A DNA stretch of 64,000 nucleotides from Sulfuricurvum sp. (GTDB taxonomy: Bacteria; Campylobacterota; Campylobacteria; Campylobacterales; Sulfurimonadaceae): assembly GCA_028718525.1 (NCBI GenBank), contig JAQULP010000002.1, positions 62,001 to 126,000 on the forward strand, in the 5' to 3' direction. Made by a program: the position numbers and the translations under genes. Positions within the stretch are counted from its first letter, which is position 1, and the number at the start of each line of letters is the position of its first letter. Positions 1 through 10,964 of this stretch are shown piece after piece. The notes beneath the pieces are model-generated. The model worked only from the letters and a program-made list of their open reading frames with translations, did not search any database and was not told the origin of the DNA.

Positions 1-1
1 G

Positions 2-733
2 CTAACGGTACGTATGGATACGATGAGTGGCGCTTTGGAACAAAAACTTCCTGAAGCGGTAGATAAATTTGTTAAAATTGAAGATAACGTCAGTCAGATA
101 ATTGATGAAAATCGTGTTCCGATCAAAACGACACTCGAATCAGCCGGGGCATTTTTCAAAGGGGGAGAGGAAGCGTTTAATAAGGTGGATGCACTCTTGA
201 GTGCTTTTACCGCCAGTGAGCTGCAAGTGGCAATGCACGCGGATTATATGATGCGCGATCAATACGGAAAAATCTATTTAGGGGTAAATTATCTCCCTAA
301 TCCGGAAACCTATTATATGTTCGATTTGATCAGCAAAGATGATTATTCGGCATCAACAGCAGCCCCCGCAAAACATGATAAAAGCGACACTCTTTATTCC
401 TTGCAATACGGGAAACGTTTTGATAATACCCTTCTCCGTTTCGGAGCCATCGAATCGACCGGAGGCGTCGGTGTCGATTATTTTATGAACCATGATCGTC
501 TGAAATTTACGGCAGAAGCATTTGATTTTAACGCCGTCAACGATATCCGTGCAACCCGTGCCCATCTTAAAGCACAGGCCCGTTACAAAATGCTTAAACA
601 TCTTGAATTGTACGGGGGATGGGATGATTTCCTGAATCCGAAATCACAAAATGTCTATTTGGGGCTCGGAATCCGTTTTATCGATAATGATCTTAAATAC
701 ATAATCGGCGGTGCTTCGTCGATGAAACGATAA
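2..733 (+). CDS. MlaD/MCE-family protein, C-terminal part (partial; frame open to the left edge)
   Basis: In-frame codons upstream of the listed ATG (L-T-V-R) have no stop, so the gene probably starts outside the window; the C-terminal beta-rich region resembles long MCE proteins. Confidence 0.55.
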   Translation, partial: LTVRMDTMSGALEQKLPEAVDKFVKIEDNVSQIIDENRVPIKTTLESAGAFFKGGEEAFNKVDALLSAFTASELQVAMHADYMMRDQYGKIYLGVNYLPNPETYYMFDLISKDDYSASTAAPAKHDKSDTLYSLQYGKRFDNTLLRFGAIESTGGVGVDYFMNHDRLKFTAEAFDFNAVNDIRATRAHLKAQARYKMLKHLELYGGWDDFLNPKSQNVYLGLGIRFIDNDLKYIIGGASSMKR

Positions 734-739
734 CGGCAC

Positions 740-1408
740 ATGAAAACGCAACGCTATTTATTTAAAAACCGACTCGATGCCGCAGCCCAGCTGAAAGAAC
801 TTCTTCCGCTGGACCGGATGAAATATGAGGTATGGAACATCATTGCCGTATCATCAGGAGGGCTTGTCATTGCATCGGAGATGAATAAACGTCTCAAACT
901 GCCGATAGATTTTATTTTTTCAGCGGGAATTACGGCTCCTCAAAATCCTGATTGTGAATTGGCCCGGGTCAGTGAAACGGAAGAGATTGTTATCCATCAA
1001 GCTTTGGTGGATGCGTTTGATATTCAGGTTGATTATATTTATGGGGAAGCTACGCGTAAACATGAGGAGAAGATACTCAGTGCGATTTATCAATATCGAA
1101 AGGGAGAACATTTTAAATCAATGAAGGGGAAAAATATCCTTTTGATTGACGAAGGGAGTGAAACCGGTTTGAAGCTTATGTGCGCTATCAAAACTGCATT
1201 TTCACAAAAAGCGAAAGCGGTATACGTCGCTGCACCGATTATGCCATCCAGTGTCGTAGAAGCGCTGGATCCGATCGTTGACGGAATATTTTGTCTTCAA
1301 GAGATTGAAGACTATATCGATACGGGGTACTATTACCACGAATTTGAGACGGTAGATGAAGAGACAATAGAGACCATTTTGGAGAAAAGAGATGAAATAC
1401 AACGTTGA
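740..1408 (+). CDS. phosphoribosyltransferase-family protein
   Basis: PRTase-like fold with 'KNILLIDEGSETGLKL' PRPP-loop-like segment. Confidence 0.7.
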   Translation: MKTQRYLFKNRLDAAAQLKELLPLDRMKYEVWNIIAVSSGGLVIASEMNKRLKLPIDFIFSAGITAPQNPDCELARVSETEEIVIHQALVDAFDIQVDYIYGEATRKHEEKILSAIYQYRKGEHFKSMKGKNILLIDEGSETGLKLMCAIKTAFSQKAKAVYVAAPIMPSSVVEALDPIVDGIFCLQEIEDYIDTGYYYHEFETVDEETIETILEKRDEIQR

Positions 1409-3569
1409 ATTAGAATTAAAAAATAAAAGCGAAGCCTATGCATTCGGTCAAGTAGCCGCCCAAGCAAACGGAGCCGCATGGCTTAAATGCGGAGATACGG
1501 TTATATTAGCCACTGTCGTTATTGATGAAACCGATTTTGTGGATGAGGATTTTTTACCTCTTACCGTACAATACATTGAGAAAAGCTATGCAGCCGGAAA
1601 GTTTCCAGGGGGATTCATTAAACGGGAAACAAAACCGAGTGATTTTGAGACATTGACCTCACGTATTGTTGACAGATCGCTTCGTCCGTTATTTCCAAAA
1701 GGGTTTGCAAATCCGATTCAAATCACCGTCATGGTTCTTAGTGCCGATAGTGAAGCTGATTTGCAGGTCTTGGCCCTTAATGCCGCATCAGCCGCATTGT
1801 ATGTTTCGGATATCGATATTTTTAATTCGGTGAGTGCCGTTCGGATTGGAAAAATCGACGGTGAAATTGTTTTCAATCCTACGTTGAGCCAGTTGGCCAA
1901 GAGTACACTCGATTTGTATTTAGCGGGAAGCAAAGATGATATGTTGATGATCGAAATGCAAACGCTCGGTTCGGATGAAATGGAGATACTGGATATAGCT
2001 CTTGTTGATCCTATTATCGAACCGGCCATGAGTCTTCCCGCAATTCCGGTACGGGTTTCGAATGCAATGGGTGAAGATGAATTAATCGAGGTTCTGGCTG
2101 CCGCGCAATCGGCATTACATGAAGCCAATAACGCCTACGAAAATGCGTTTAAACCATTTGCTTCAGAACCGTTTGAATTGCAATGCAAGATTAGTGAAAC
2201 CGATGCCGAAATGATGGAATTCGTTCGTACCCACCACACGGATGATCTACAACGCGGTATCCAACAAATGGCGAAAACCGAACGCAGTACCGCACTGCGT
2301 ACGATTCGAAAAACTATTTTGAAAGAGAAACCGCAATGGGATGAACATGAGCTTAAAAAAGCGATAGAAGCGGTTAAACGTTCTATGGTTCGCGCTCAGA
2401 TTTTGGATGAAAAAGTGCGTGCCGACGGGCGGGGACTTGCCGAAGTTCGTCCGATTCGTATTGAAACGAACGTATTGCCGAGCGCACACGCATCCGCACT
2501 CTTTACGCGCGGCCAAACACAGGCTCTGGTTGTTTTAACCCTTGGGGGGATAAAAGACGCGCAGATGTTTGAAAACCTTACCGACAGCGGAACGCAGAAT
2601 GAAGCGTTTATGGTCCATTACAACTTTCCGGGCTTCAGTGTCGGAGAACCTTCACCGATCGGAGCTCCGCGCCGACGTGAATTGGGACATGGTAATCTGG
2701 CAAAACGGGCATTGGAGGGGGCGTGTGTACGCAACGGCCAAACCGTCCGTTTAGTCTCTGAAATTCTTGAATCCAATGGTTCCTCCTCAATGGCAACCGT
2801 TTGCGGCGGATATATGGCGCTTCGGGCGGGTGATATCGAGATGGCCGATCCGATTGCCGGTGTAGCGATGGGGATGGTTTCCGAAGGGGAGAGACATGCG
2901 ATATTAACCGATATCATGGGACTGGAAGACCATGACGGAGATCTTGATTTCAAAGTAGCCGGTTCCAAAGAGGGGATAACGGCAATGCAGATGGACATTA
3001 AACTCGGCGGCATCCGTCTGGAAGTATTGAAAGAGGCCCTCTATCAAGCCAAAGAGGCACGTTCTCATATTATTGATATCATGCTTTCATCAGAGGGTGA
3101 CATCGAGTTGAACGAAGGGACGTTACCGAGTACGGATCTTTTTCACATCGATCCGAGTTTTATCGGAGATATTATCGGACAGGCCGGCAAAACAATACGT
3201 GATATTATCGAGCGTTTTGACGTAACGATTGATATCGATAAGAAAAAAGGTGCCGTCAAATTAACCGGAAAAAATCGTGACGGGCTTCGCGGTGCTCGTG
3301 ATCACATCGAAGGGATCGTCAGCGGCTCTTCTGCGGTTGAAAAAGTAGAGTACAAAGTAGGTGACGTCGTAAAAGGGAAAGTTAAAAAAATCGTTGATTT
3401 CGGTGCTTTCATTGAATTACCGGGCGGTATTGACGGATTGATCCATATCTCAAAACTCTCTGACGGACATATTAGCAAAGTGAGCGATGTAGTGAGCGAA
3501 GGGGATGAACTTATGGTTGAAATCGTTGAGTTTAAAGGAAATAAAATCGGTTTAGGAAGAGCTAAGTAA
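1392..3569 (+). CDS. pnp: polyribonucleotide nucleotidyltransferase (PNPase)
   Basis: Two RNase PH-like domains, KH (IGQAGKTIRDI) and S1 (GKVKKIVDFGAFIELPGGIDGLIHIS). Confidence 0.97.
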   Translation: MKYNVELELKNKSEAYAFGQVAAQANGAAWLKCGDTVILATVVIDETDFVDEDFLPLTVQYIEKSYAAGKFPGGFIKRETKPSDFETLTSRIVDRSLRPLFPKGFANPIQITVMVLSADSEADLQVLALNAASAALYVSDIDIFNSVSAVRIGKIDGEIVFNPTLSQLAKSTLDLYLAGSKDDMLMIEMQTLGSDEMEILDIALVDPIIEPAMSLPAIPVRVSNAMGEDELIEVLAAAQSALHEANNAYENAFKPFASEPFELQCKISETDAEMMEFVRTHHTDDLQRGIQQMAKTERSTALRTIRKTILKEKPQWDEHELKKAIEAVKRSMVRAQILDEKVRADGRGLAEVRPIRIETNVLPSAHASALFTRGQTQALVVLTLGGIKDAQMFENLTDSGTQNEAFMVHYNFPGFSVGEPSPIGAPRRRELGHGNLAKRALEGACVRNGQTVRLVSEILESNGSSSMATVCGGYMALRAGDIEMADPIAGVAMGMVSEGERHAILTDIMGLEDHDGDLDFKVAGSKEGITAMQMDIKLGGIRLEVLKEALYQAKEARSHIIDIMLSSEGDIELNEGTLPSTDLFHIDPSFIGDIIGQAGKTIRDIIERFDVTIDIDKKKGAVKLTGKNRDGLRGARDHIEGIVSGSSAVEKVEYKVGDVVKGKVKKIVDFGAFIELPGGIDGLIHISKLSDGHISKVSDVVSEGDELMVEIVEFKGNKIGLGRAK

Positions 3570-3663
3570 TCTTTTAGCTCATGACGATTATAATTCCGTC
3601 CACAAAGTGATAAGTAGGGACACATATCCGAACGGACTTTGATATAACTCAGGAGATTCAACA

Positions 3664-3981
3664 ATGAAAAAAGTTCTTTTTCTTATGATCGCTCTTGCTG
3701 CTGCTGCATTCGGTGCAGACGGTGATGTAGCGAACCAAACACTTAAAGCGTATTCTATGATCGCTGCTGGTGTTGGTCTTGGTTTGGCTGCACTTGGTGG
3801 AGCTATCGGTATGGGTAGCACTGCTGCTGCAACTATCGCTGGTACAGCTCGTAACCCAGGTCTTGGCGGTAAATTGATGACTACTATGTTCATCGCTCTT
3901 GCTATGATCGAAGCACAAGTTATCTATACACTTGTTATCGCTCTTATCGCTCTTTACGCTAACCCATATTTGGCGGCGTAA
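3664..3981 (+). CDS. atpE: F0F1 ATP synthase subunit c
   Basis: 105 aa, signal-like N-terminus, two TM helices, GxGxG-rich 'GAAIGMGSTAAATIAGTARNPG' and acidic 'ALAMIEAQVIYTLV'. Confidence 0.93.
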   Translation: MKKVLFLMIALAAAAFGADGDVANQTLKAYSMIAAGVGLGLAALGGAIGMGSTAAATIAGTARNPGLGGKLMTTMFIALAMIEAQVIYTLVIALIALYANPYLAA

Positions 3982-3999
3982 GTTTCGACTTTCTCAATA

Positions 4000-4024
4000 G
4001 TCAGCTTCGGCTGACCCCTTTTTT
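4000..4024 (+). terminator. Rho-independent terminator downstream of atpE
   Basis: GTCAGC-TTCG-GCTGAC hairpin followed by CCCTTTTTT. Confidence 0.85.
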
Positions 4025-4026
4025 AG

Positions 4027-4111
4027 GCGGACGTGGTGGAACGGTAGACACACTACCTTGAGGTGGTAGCGCATTACGTGTGTGGGGGTTCAAATCCCCC
4101 CGTCCGCACCA
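4027..4111 (+). tRNA. tRNA-Leu (anticodon GAG), CCA encoded
   Basis: Acceptor GCGGACG/CGTCCGC, anticodon arm CTACC-TTGAGGT-GGTAG, long variable arm, GGTTCAAATCC T-arm, 3' ACCA. Confidence 0.95.
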
Positions 4112-4360
4112 TATAATCATAAACATCTTCTTTATCCATTTCTTAACAATTTTCCTTTCACAAACAAAACTTGTTCAAGCATCCCTTGCATTTTATATTG
4201 TTACGTTTTGTAGATTGTGCATAACGTTGTACGTCCGTTTTTTCCATTCAATGTTAGAGCCGGTTTTGGTCAAAAACATTGTAAGCTTTAAGGGTTATTT
4301 TTTTATAGTGCTTCTAATAATATATTTAACTCAGGTTGTACCATTTTAGATAAATATCAA

Positions 4361-5815
4361 TTGAAAGTAGTGTTGATCGAAGACGAACCGGAGCTTTTAA
4401 CGACACTGGAAAACATTCTCAAACGTTATGTGCGTGAAGTATATCCCTTTTCCGATGCTCTAGAAGCCCTCGAAGCCTTCCACGCATTGACGCCCGACGT
4501 CATTATCAGTGACATTAAAATGCCAAATATGAGCGGGCTTGAAATGCTCCAGCATCTGAGAGACAAAAATATGGATATACCGGTAATTTTTGCATCAGCT
4601 TTTACGGACCCACACTATTTTCAAGACGCTATCCGGCTTCATGCAGAATATTTTCTGGTTAAACCGATTGAAGTTGATGAGCTCCTTCAGAACCTTTCCA
4701 AAATCGAAAAACGGCTTTTAATGCAAAAAGAGGCCGTACAAACCAGACTGCTTCTTGAAGAATACAAAATGATTGTTGATGAAAGTACATTGGTAGCCAA
4801 AACCGATCCGCAGGGGAATATCATTTACGTCAATGAGCGGTTTACCCAGATTTCAGGATATGATCGAGACGAACTCATCGGAAAGAGATTCAGCCTGATA
4901 GGTCATCCAGAGACGCCGGATTCTCTCTATGAAGCCCTTTGGAAAACCATCACCCGGCAACAGATTTGGAAAGGGGTCATCCAGAATAAGGACAAAGGTG
5001 GAAACCCATTTTATCTTTCGATGACTATCGCCCCTATCGTAGATGAAAGTGGCAATATCATCGAATATATCTCGATTAATCAAGATATTACAGCAGCCGT
5101 TATCGCCCTCGATAAATTAAAAAGAGCCAACCAATTCAAAGATGATTTTCTTAGAAATATAACCCACGAATTTCGAACACCGCTGAACCATATCATCGGC
5201 AACATCTCACTTTTACAGCATAAAATTGATGATTCCAAACTTCAAACCCATCTGAATCAAATTGATGGAGCCTCTTCCAAACTGATGGAGATGATCAATT
5301 CGTTGATTGACCTTTCATACCTTTCCAATGGGACCTATGTGCCTGTAACGGAACCTGTCATTTTAGATAGCCTTATTACATCGTGGATTGCAAAATTCGA
5401 GCTTGAAAGAGATGAAAAGCAACTGGAAATTCTGAGTTATTGTAGCAAACATCTCAGAGAACCGTTTGAATGCGATACCAAACTGATACAGCATGTTTTT
5501 TATCAGCTGATAAGCAATGCGATAAAATTTAACCGCCATAATGGAAAAATCACCATTATGGCCAATATCAAAGAGGATACACTGATAATGAGCATCAAGG
5601 ACACCGGGATCGGATTTGACGAATCTAAACTGGATGAGATGTATTGCGTTTTCAATCAGGTGGATTCTTCTATCAGCAGAAAATGTGACGGTTCGGGAAT
5701 TGGGCTGAGTCTGGTCAAAATGATTACCGATCTGCTGGGCGGAACCCTAAATGCCCATTCATCCGAAGGAGAAGGGGCTATTTTTACCGTTAAACTCCCA
5801 TTTCCTCACAAATAG
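4361..5815 (+). CDS. response regulator receiver-PAS-histidine kinase hybrid
   Basis: REC (VLIEDEPELL, ISDIKMP, VKP), PAS, HisKA 'ITHEFRTPLNHIIG', HATPase motifs; TTG start. Confidence 0.88.
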   Translation: MKVVLIEDEPELLTTLENILKRYVREVYPFSDALEALEAFHALTPDVIISDIKMPNMSGLEMLQHLRDKNMDIPVIFASAFTDPHYFQDAIRLHAEYFLVKPIEVDELLQNLSKIEKRLLMQKEAVQTRLLLEEYKMIVDESTLVAKTDPQGNIIYVNERFTQISGYDRDELIGKRFSLIGHPETPDSLYEALWKTITRQQIWKGVIQNKDKGGNPFYLSMTIAPIVDESGNIIEYISINQDITAAVIALDKLKRANQFKDDFLRNITHEFRTPLNHIIGNISLLQHKIDDSKLQTHLNQIDGASSKLMEMINSLIDLSYLSNGTYVPVTEPVILDSLITSWIAKFELERDEKQLEILSYCSKHLREPFECDTKLIQHVFYQLISNAIKFNRHNGKITIMANIKEDTLIMSIKDTGIGFDESKLDEMYCVFNQVDSSISRKCDGSGIGLSLVKMITDLLGGTLNAHSSEGEGAIFTVKLPFPHK

Positions 5816-5988
5816 CCAGTTCAAATAAGTATAAAACATCGTGTATACCATTCAGGTGCGGATGACGGTTGCTTTGAGGTGAGTGAATGGCGATATCACA
5901 TTTCCAAAAGATCCGTATGACTTTTCAATAGATACATGATATTATCACTCCTATAGTTGAATCCATCAACGGTGTTAGGGGTGTCGGT

Positions 5989-6795
5989 ATGAAAATAGTC
6001 TCTCTTCTCTTTTTAATTGCCTTATTGAATATATCACTTGAGGCTAAAGTATTGATTTTCGGTGTTGTTCCGCAACAGAGCCCGGTAAAACTGATTAAGG
6101 ACTGGCAGCCGATAATTAGCTATCTTGAAAGTGCAACCGGGGAAAAAATCGTCCTTAAAATTGAGCGGTCAATTCCTGAATTTGAAAAAGTGCTTTACAG
6201 CGGCGGTTACGATATCGCCTACATGAATCCTTACCATTACGTGATTGCACACCAAAAATCTGGATATGTTGCCAGTGTGCGGGACAGTAAAAATTTGACG
6301 GGGATCCTTGTCGTCAAAAAAGGGGGTGGTATTAGTGAGCTTTCAATGCTCCGTGGAAAACATTTTCTTTTCCCCGCTCCGGATGCTTTTGCCGCGACGT
6401 TATTAACAAAATATGAGCTTTTAAAACACTATGCTATCAATGTAGAGGGTGAAAAAAACTTCCGTTATGTAAATTCACATGATTCGGTCTACAAAGGTGT
6501 CGCGCGTGGAATCGGCGATGTCGGGGGAGGGATTGAACGTACTTTTAAAAATTTAGATGATGCAGAATCCAAAGAGTCCTTAGAAATTTTATACAAGACA
6601 AAAGAGTATCCGAGTCACCCTTTTGCCTATAAGCCATCCATGCCGAATGAGCTCAAAGTAAAGATGACCAAAGCACTTTTACACGTACCCCAAAATTTGT
6701 TGAATGCGTTAAATATGAAAGAGATGAAAGAGATTACCGATCGTGAATATGATGCCGTACGTGACATTGTCCATGTATTACCGTCAAATCAATAA
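5989..6795 (+). CDS. PhnD-like phosphate/phosphonate substrate-binding protein
   Basis: Signal peptide, 'GVVPQQSPVKLIKDWQPIISYLESATG', 'YDIAYMNPYHYVIAH'. Confidence 0.85.
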   Translation: MKIVSLLFLIALLNISLEAKVLIFGVVPQQSPVKLIKDWQPIISYLESATGEKIVLKIERSIPEFEKVLYSGGYDIAYMNPYHYVIAHQKSGYVASVRDSKNLTGILVVKKGGGISELSMLRGKHFLFPAPDAFAATLLTKYELLKHYAINVEGEKNFRYVNSHDSVYKGVARGIGDVGGGIERTFKNLDDAESKESLEILYKTKEYPSHPFAYKPSMPNELKVKMTKALLHVPQNLLNALNMKEMKEITDREYDAVRDIVHVLPSNQ

Positions 6796-6807
6796 CAAGA
6801 TTTCAGA

Positions 6808-9669
6808 ATGCGATTATCGTTTCGATACAAGTTTATCCTTTCTTTTTTAACTATAGAAGTTTTTTTTATCTCGTTGATCGTTTTTTTCAACTTTTCCTCA
6901 ATAACCCATTTATCCCGTTCGCTCATAGAAGAGAAGATCGACGCCAGTACCGCGCTTTTTTCGGAAATGATAAAAACGCCTCTCATTGTGTATGATCTAG
7001 GGACATTGGATAATCAATCCGAAATATTTACACGCCTTAAAAATATTGTTGCGGTTGAGGTTTTTGACAGGGAAGGGCGTTTGATTTCACGTAAATCCAA
7101 TGATGAGCGTATCGATATTAATAGTTTTGAAGAAAAAGCGGAGGATATTACCCGAGAAGAGAGGACCTATCGTCTGGTAATGATCCCAATTGAATTGGGA
7201 GAAGAGACCTTAGGGAAAGCGAAAATATTATTTGAGATTACCGGCAGTTTAAAGACAATCGATGATAACCGACGATTAACCTATTTATTGATTCTCTTTG
7301 AAATCACTTTAAGCTCCTTGGTAGCTTATCTCATCGGTTATCGACTGACCAACGGATTGAGCCGGTTAACCAAATCAGCGGAAGCAATTGCCCTAAATGA
7401 CGATATAGCTATTCCAGATGTCGGAAAAAACGGAGATGAGATGTCAGTCTTATCCCATGCATTGTATCTTTCGCAGCAACGCATTGCTGAACGCAACCGA
7501 AATTTGAATGAACTGATGGACAACCTGGTGCATGAACGTAATTTCAATAAAACGCTTGTAGATAGTGCCAACTCCATTATCGCCGTTATTGATAAAAACG
7601 GAGTCATGGGAACCATTAACCCTTACGGTGAGGCATTTGTCGGTTATACGCAAGCGGAAATCTCTTCTGAACCGTATTTCTGGTCACGATTTTTACAGCC
7701 ATCGATAAGAGATAAGGTGATCGGAATCATAGAGAATGCGAAAAAAGGGGAGATAGTCAAAAATTTTCAAAATTCGTGGATTGCAAAAAGCGGTGAAGAA
7801 CGGATGTTTGAATGGTCGAATGCGCTGGTTCGGGATGATCATGGAGAAATGGAATATCTGATAACGATTGGGATCGACATTACCGAACAAAAAAAACGTG
7901 AATATGAACTAAAAAAAGCCAAGGAAGCGGCAGAACAAGCGACCAAAGCTAAATCAGATTTTTTGGCCAACATGAGTCATGAGATACGAACGCCGTTAAA
8001 TGGCATTATCGGTTTGACTGAATTGGTTTTGAAAACCAATTTGGATTCGAAACAGCGTGATTTTCTCGAAAAATCGGTTATCTCCTCTCAAGCATTGCTT
8101 TCAATTATCAACGATATTTTGGATTATTCTAAAATAGAGGCGGGTAAAATCGAGTTAGAGGCTAAACCGTTTGAATTGAGTGGTATTCTCCAAAACATTA
8201 TGAATCTTTTTGAGTTTCAGGCACTTCAAAAAGGGATATGCATGGATGTGCATATGCATTGTCCTAATAGCGTTTTACTCGGAGATTCCCTCCGTTTAAC
8301 GCAAGTATTGACGAATCTTGTCGGCAACGCGGTCAAATTTACCAAATCCGGATCCATTACGCTGGAAGTTTCCATAACAAGCGAAAATGAACATCACGCC
8401 GTAACCGAATTCAGGGTTAAAGATACCGGTATCGGTATGACGCAAGAAGAGGTCTCAAAATTGTTTCATGAATTTACGCAGGCGGATACATCAATTACCC
8501 GTCAATTCGGCGGAACAGGGCTTGGATTGGCTATTTCCAAAAAATTGGTACAGATGATGGGCGGTGAAATATGGGTAGATAGTCTGGCGGGAGAAGGGAG
8601 CATTTTTGGTTTTACTGCGTCATTTGAAAAATTCAATCCCAATAATGAAGAGAAACCGGTAAAAAGATTGGAAAGCGATCAAGATCGGCACAGAGTGCAT
8701 GAGGGGCATATTCTATTGGCTGAAGATAATGAAGTGAATCAGATTGTTGCCGAGGAGAACCTAAAGACGCTGGGATATCGTGTCAGTATCGCTCAAAACG
8801 GAAAAGAAGCGGTAGAGATGGTACAGGAGAAGAGGTATGATTTAATCTTGATGGATATCCAAATGCCGGTTATGGACGGGTTTGAAGCAACACGCCAAAT
8901 TCGAAATCTGAATATCGATATTCCGATTATTGCATTGAGTGCCGCCGTACTTCAGATTGATAAAAAATTGACCATTGATTCGGGGATGAATGCCCATATT
9001 GCCAAGCCCATTGATTTAGAAGAACTGCAAAGGGTATTACACATATATTTGCCGATAAAGAGTAACGTTGTCAAGCGAAGTATCGATGCTATCACACCGT
9101 TAGATTCAATTTATGGGGTGGATGTTTCCGAGTTAACGCGTAAGCTGGGAACTAAAGAAAAGATGTATCATCTGTTGCATACGTTTGCCGAAGGGTATCG
9201 GAGTTTCGGGGATGAGATTGAAAACGAACCTATCGGAAGTGACAAATTTCTTAGAATGATACACAGTCTCAAAGGAGTGAGCGGCAACGCATCATTAAAT
9301 TCTATCTACCCTTTAGTCTGCGAGATCCATATGAATCAGGATCGTGAGCGACAAGCCGATCTTCTTCCTGAACTGATTGACGAAATCAGCAAAGTAATCA
9401 GGGCTGTTGATCAATTGATTCCTGCTCACGCGGTACCGGATACGGAAACTATCCGTCAGGAGGAGATGAAGAAAAAACTGAATGAATTTTTGTTTTTCCT
9501 TTCTCACGGGGAGTTTATCGATGATGAATCGATTGAGATTTTTTCGAATCACATTGAGCGGTTTTTTGATAAAGAGACGGCGGTACAGATAAAACAGGAT
9601 TTAATCCTATTCGACTATAATAAGGCTAAAATAGCTCTTGAAGTGCTTATGGAAAAATTAAATGGATAA
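6808..9669 (+). CDS. hybrid sensor histidine kinase (TM-PAS-HisKA-HATPase-REC-Hpt)
   Basis: '[17 protein letters not shown]', '[14 protein letters not shown]', REC '[13 protein letters not shown]', Hpt '[11 protein letters not shown]'. Confidence 0.92.
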   Translation: MRLSFRYKFILSFLTIEVFFISLIVFFNFSSITHLSRSLIEEKIDASTALFSEMIKTPLIVYDLGTLDNQSEIFTRLKNIVAVEVFDREGRLISRKSNDERIDINSFEEKAEDITREERTYRLVMIPIELGEETLGKAKILFEITGSLKTIDDNRRLTYLLILFEITLSSLVAYLIGYRLTNGLSRLTKSAEAIALNDDIAIPDVGKNGDEMSVLSHALYLSQQRIAERNRNLNELMDNLVHERNFNKTLVDSANSIIAVIDKNGVMGTINPYGEAFVGYTQAEISSEPYFWSRFLQPSIRDKVIGIIENAKKGEIVKNFQNSWIAKSGEERMFEWSNALVRDDHGEMEYLITIGIDITEQKKREYELKKAKEAAEQATKAKSDFLANMSHEIRTPLNGIIGLTELVLKTNLDSKQRDFLEKSVISSQALLSIINDILDYSKIEAGKIELEAKPFELSGILQNIMNLFEFQALQKGICMDVHMHCPNSVLLGDSLRLTQVLTNLVGNAVKFTKSGSITLEVSITSENEHHAVTEFRVKDTGIGMTQEEVSKLFHEFTQADTSITRQFGGTGLGLAISKKLVQMMGGEIWVDSLAGEGSIFGFTASFEKFNPNNEEKPVKRLESDQDRHRVHEGHILLAEDNEVNQIVAEENLKTLGYRVSIAQNGKEAVEMVQEKRYDLILMDIQMPVMDGFEATRQIRNLNIDIPIIALSAAVLQIDKKLTIDSGMNAHIAKPIDLEELQRVLHIYLPIKSNVVKRSIDAITPLDSIYGVDVSELTRKLGTKEKMYHLLHTFAEGYRSFGDEIENEPIGSDKFLRMIHSLKGVSGNASLNSIYPLVCEIHMNQDRERQADLLPELIDEISKVIRAVDQLIPAHAVPDTETIRQEEMKKKLNEFLFFLSHGEFIDDESIEIFSNHIERFFDKETAVQIKQDLILFDYNKAKIALEVLMEKLNG

Positions 9670-10915
9670 ACCGAAAATCCTTGTAATCGATGATGAGCCC
9701 GCTAATATCAAATTAGTGGCCTATTCTCTGCAAAGCCGATACAAGATATTGGTGGCATTAAACGGAGCCGTTGCTATTGAAATATTGAAAAATGAATCCT
9801 GTGATTTGATCTTGCTCGACGTCCATATGCCCGAAATGAATGGATTTGAGGTATTGAAATGGATAAAAAATAACGTTAGAACCGCTCATATCCCGGTTAT
9901 TTTTCTGACAGGTGACACTTCGGAACAAACCATTGTCGATGCGTTTAATGCAGGTGCGGTGGATTATATTACCAAGCCTTTTCAGCTGCAGGAGATGAAT
10001 TCTAGAGTCGATAATCATGTACGCAGCCATACGTTACAAAAAAATTTACAAAAAGCTTTGAAACGCAATACGCAACTATTGGATATTATTGATTCCTATG
10101 TCTCCTTCGTCAAAGTAGATACGGAAGGGGTTATCCAGGAGATCAGCAGTAATTTTTGCCGATTTTTGCAATGTACACGAGATCATTTAATCGGTCAGAA
10201 TATCCGAATACTAAAATCCGGGCGTACTCCCCCCGCCCAATATGAAGAGCTGTGGAATACGATTAGTTCCGGAAAGTCGTTTATCCACGAAATCGAAGAC
10301 AGAAATTTCAGGGGAGGGACGAATTGGTACCAAGTATCTATCTCCCCCAATTATGATGAAAATAACCATTTAGTAGACTATATCGCTTTTTATGAGAATA
10401 TTGATGAAAAAATGCGATTCAAAAAAAATGCTGAAACCGACTCCTTAACCGCTTTGCCTAACCGTTTTAAACTGGATGAAATTCTGATGCAGGAAGAACG
10501 GCGTGCCAATCGGTATCAACACGATTTTTCAATCATTTTGGTAGATATTGACCATTTTAAAGAGGTTAATGATCAATACGGTCATCAAATCGGGGATATT
10601 GTTTTACAGGAATTCGCTGAAGTATTATCAGAAAATATCCGTAAAAGCGATTTTATCGGTCGCTGGGGAGGGGAAGAATTTTTAATTGTTTGCCCGCATA
10701 CCGACCAAGCAGGGGCCTATGCCCTTGCGGAACATCTTCGCGTCGCGGTGGAACGGCGTCTCTTTTCGAAATCGGGTCAAAAAACGGCGAGTTTCGGTGT
10801 AGCTGAATATCAAAAGGGAAAAACCCTGGAGAGTCTGTTTAAAGGAGTTGACGATGCCCTTTATGCGGCTAAGGCAAGCGGGAGAAATCAGGTGAAAATC
10901 GGCAAGGCATTTTAG
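9662..10915 (+). CDS. REC-PAS-GGDEF diguanylate cyclase
   Basis: '[13 protein letters not shown]', '[12 protein letters not shown]'; overlaps the upstream kinase by 8 bp. Confidence 0.93.
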   Translation: MDKPKILVIDDEPANIKLVAYSLQSRYKILVALNGAVAIEILKNESCDLILLDVHMPEMNGFEVLKWIKNNVRTAHIPVIFLTGDTSEQTIVDAFNAGAVDYITKPFQLQEMNSRVDNHVRSHTLQKNLQKALKRNTQLLDIIDSYVSFVKVDTEGVIQEISSNFCRFLQCTRDHLIGQNIRILKSGRTPPAQYEELWNTISSGKSFIHEIEDRNFRGGTNWYQVSISPNYDENNHLVDYIAFYENIDEKMRFKKNAETDSLTALPNRFKLDEILMQEERRANRYQHDFSIILVDIDHFKEVNDQYGHQIGDIVLQEFAEVLSENIRKSDFIGRWGGEEFLIVCPHTDQAGAYALAEHLRVAVERRLFSKSGQKTASFGVAEYQKGKTLESLFKGVDDALYAAKASGRNQVKIGKAF

Positions 10916-10964
10916 GTTATTTGCCATGTCGTACTGGAGCGTTCGGCAGCATAGAGTGATGGAT

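Noticed and set aside
4080-4349. 89-aa plus-strand ORF starting within tRNA-Leu
   Set aside because: Begins inside the tRNA gene; hydrophobic translation of AT-rich intergenic DNA; no RBS
4027-4360. tRNA-Leu as an integration site for a mobile element
   Set aside because: No integrase, no repeated tRNA 3' end found downstream, and neighbours are ordinary chromosomal genes
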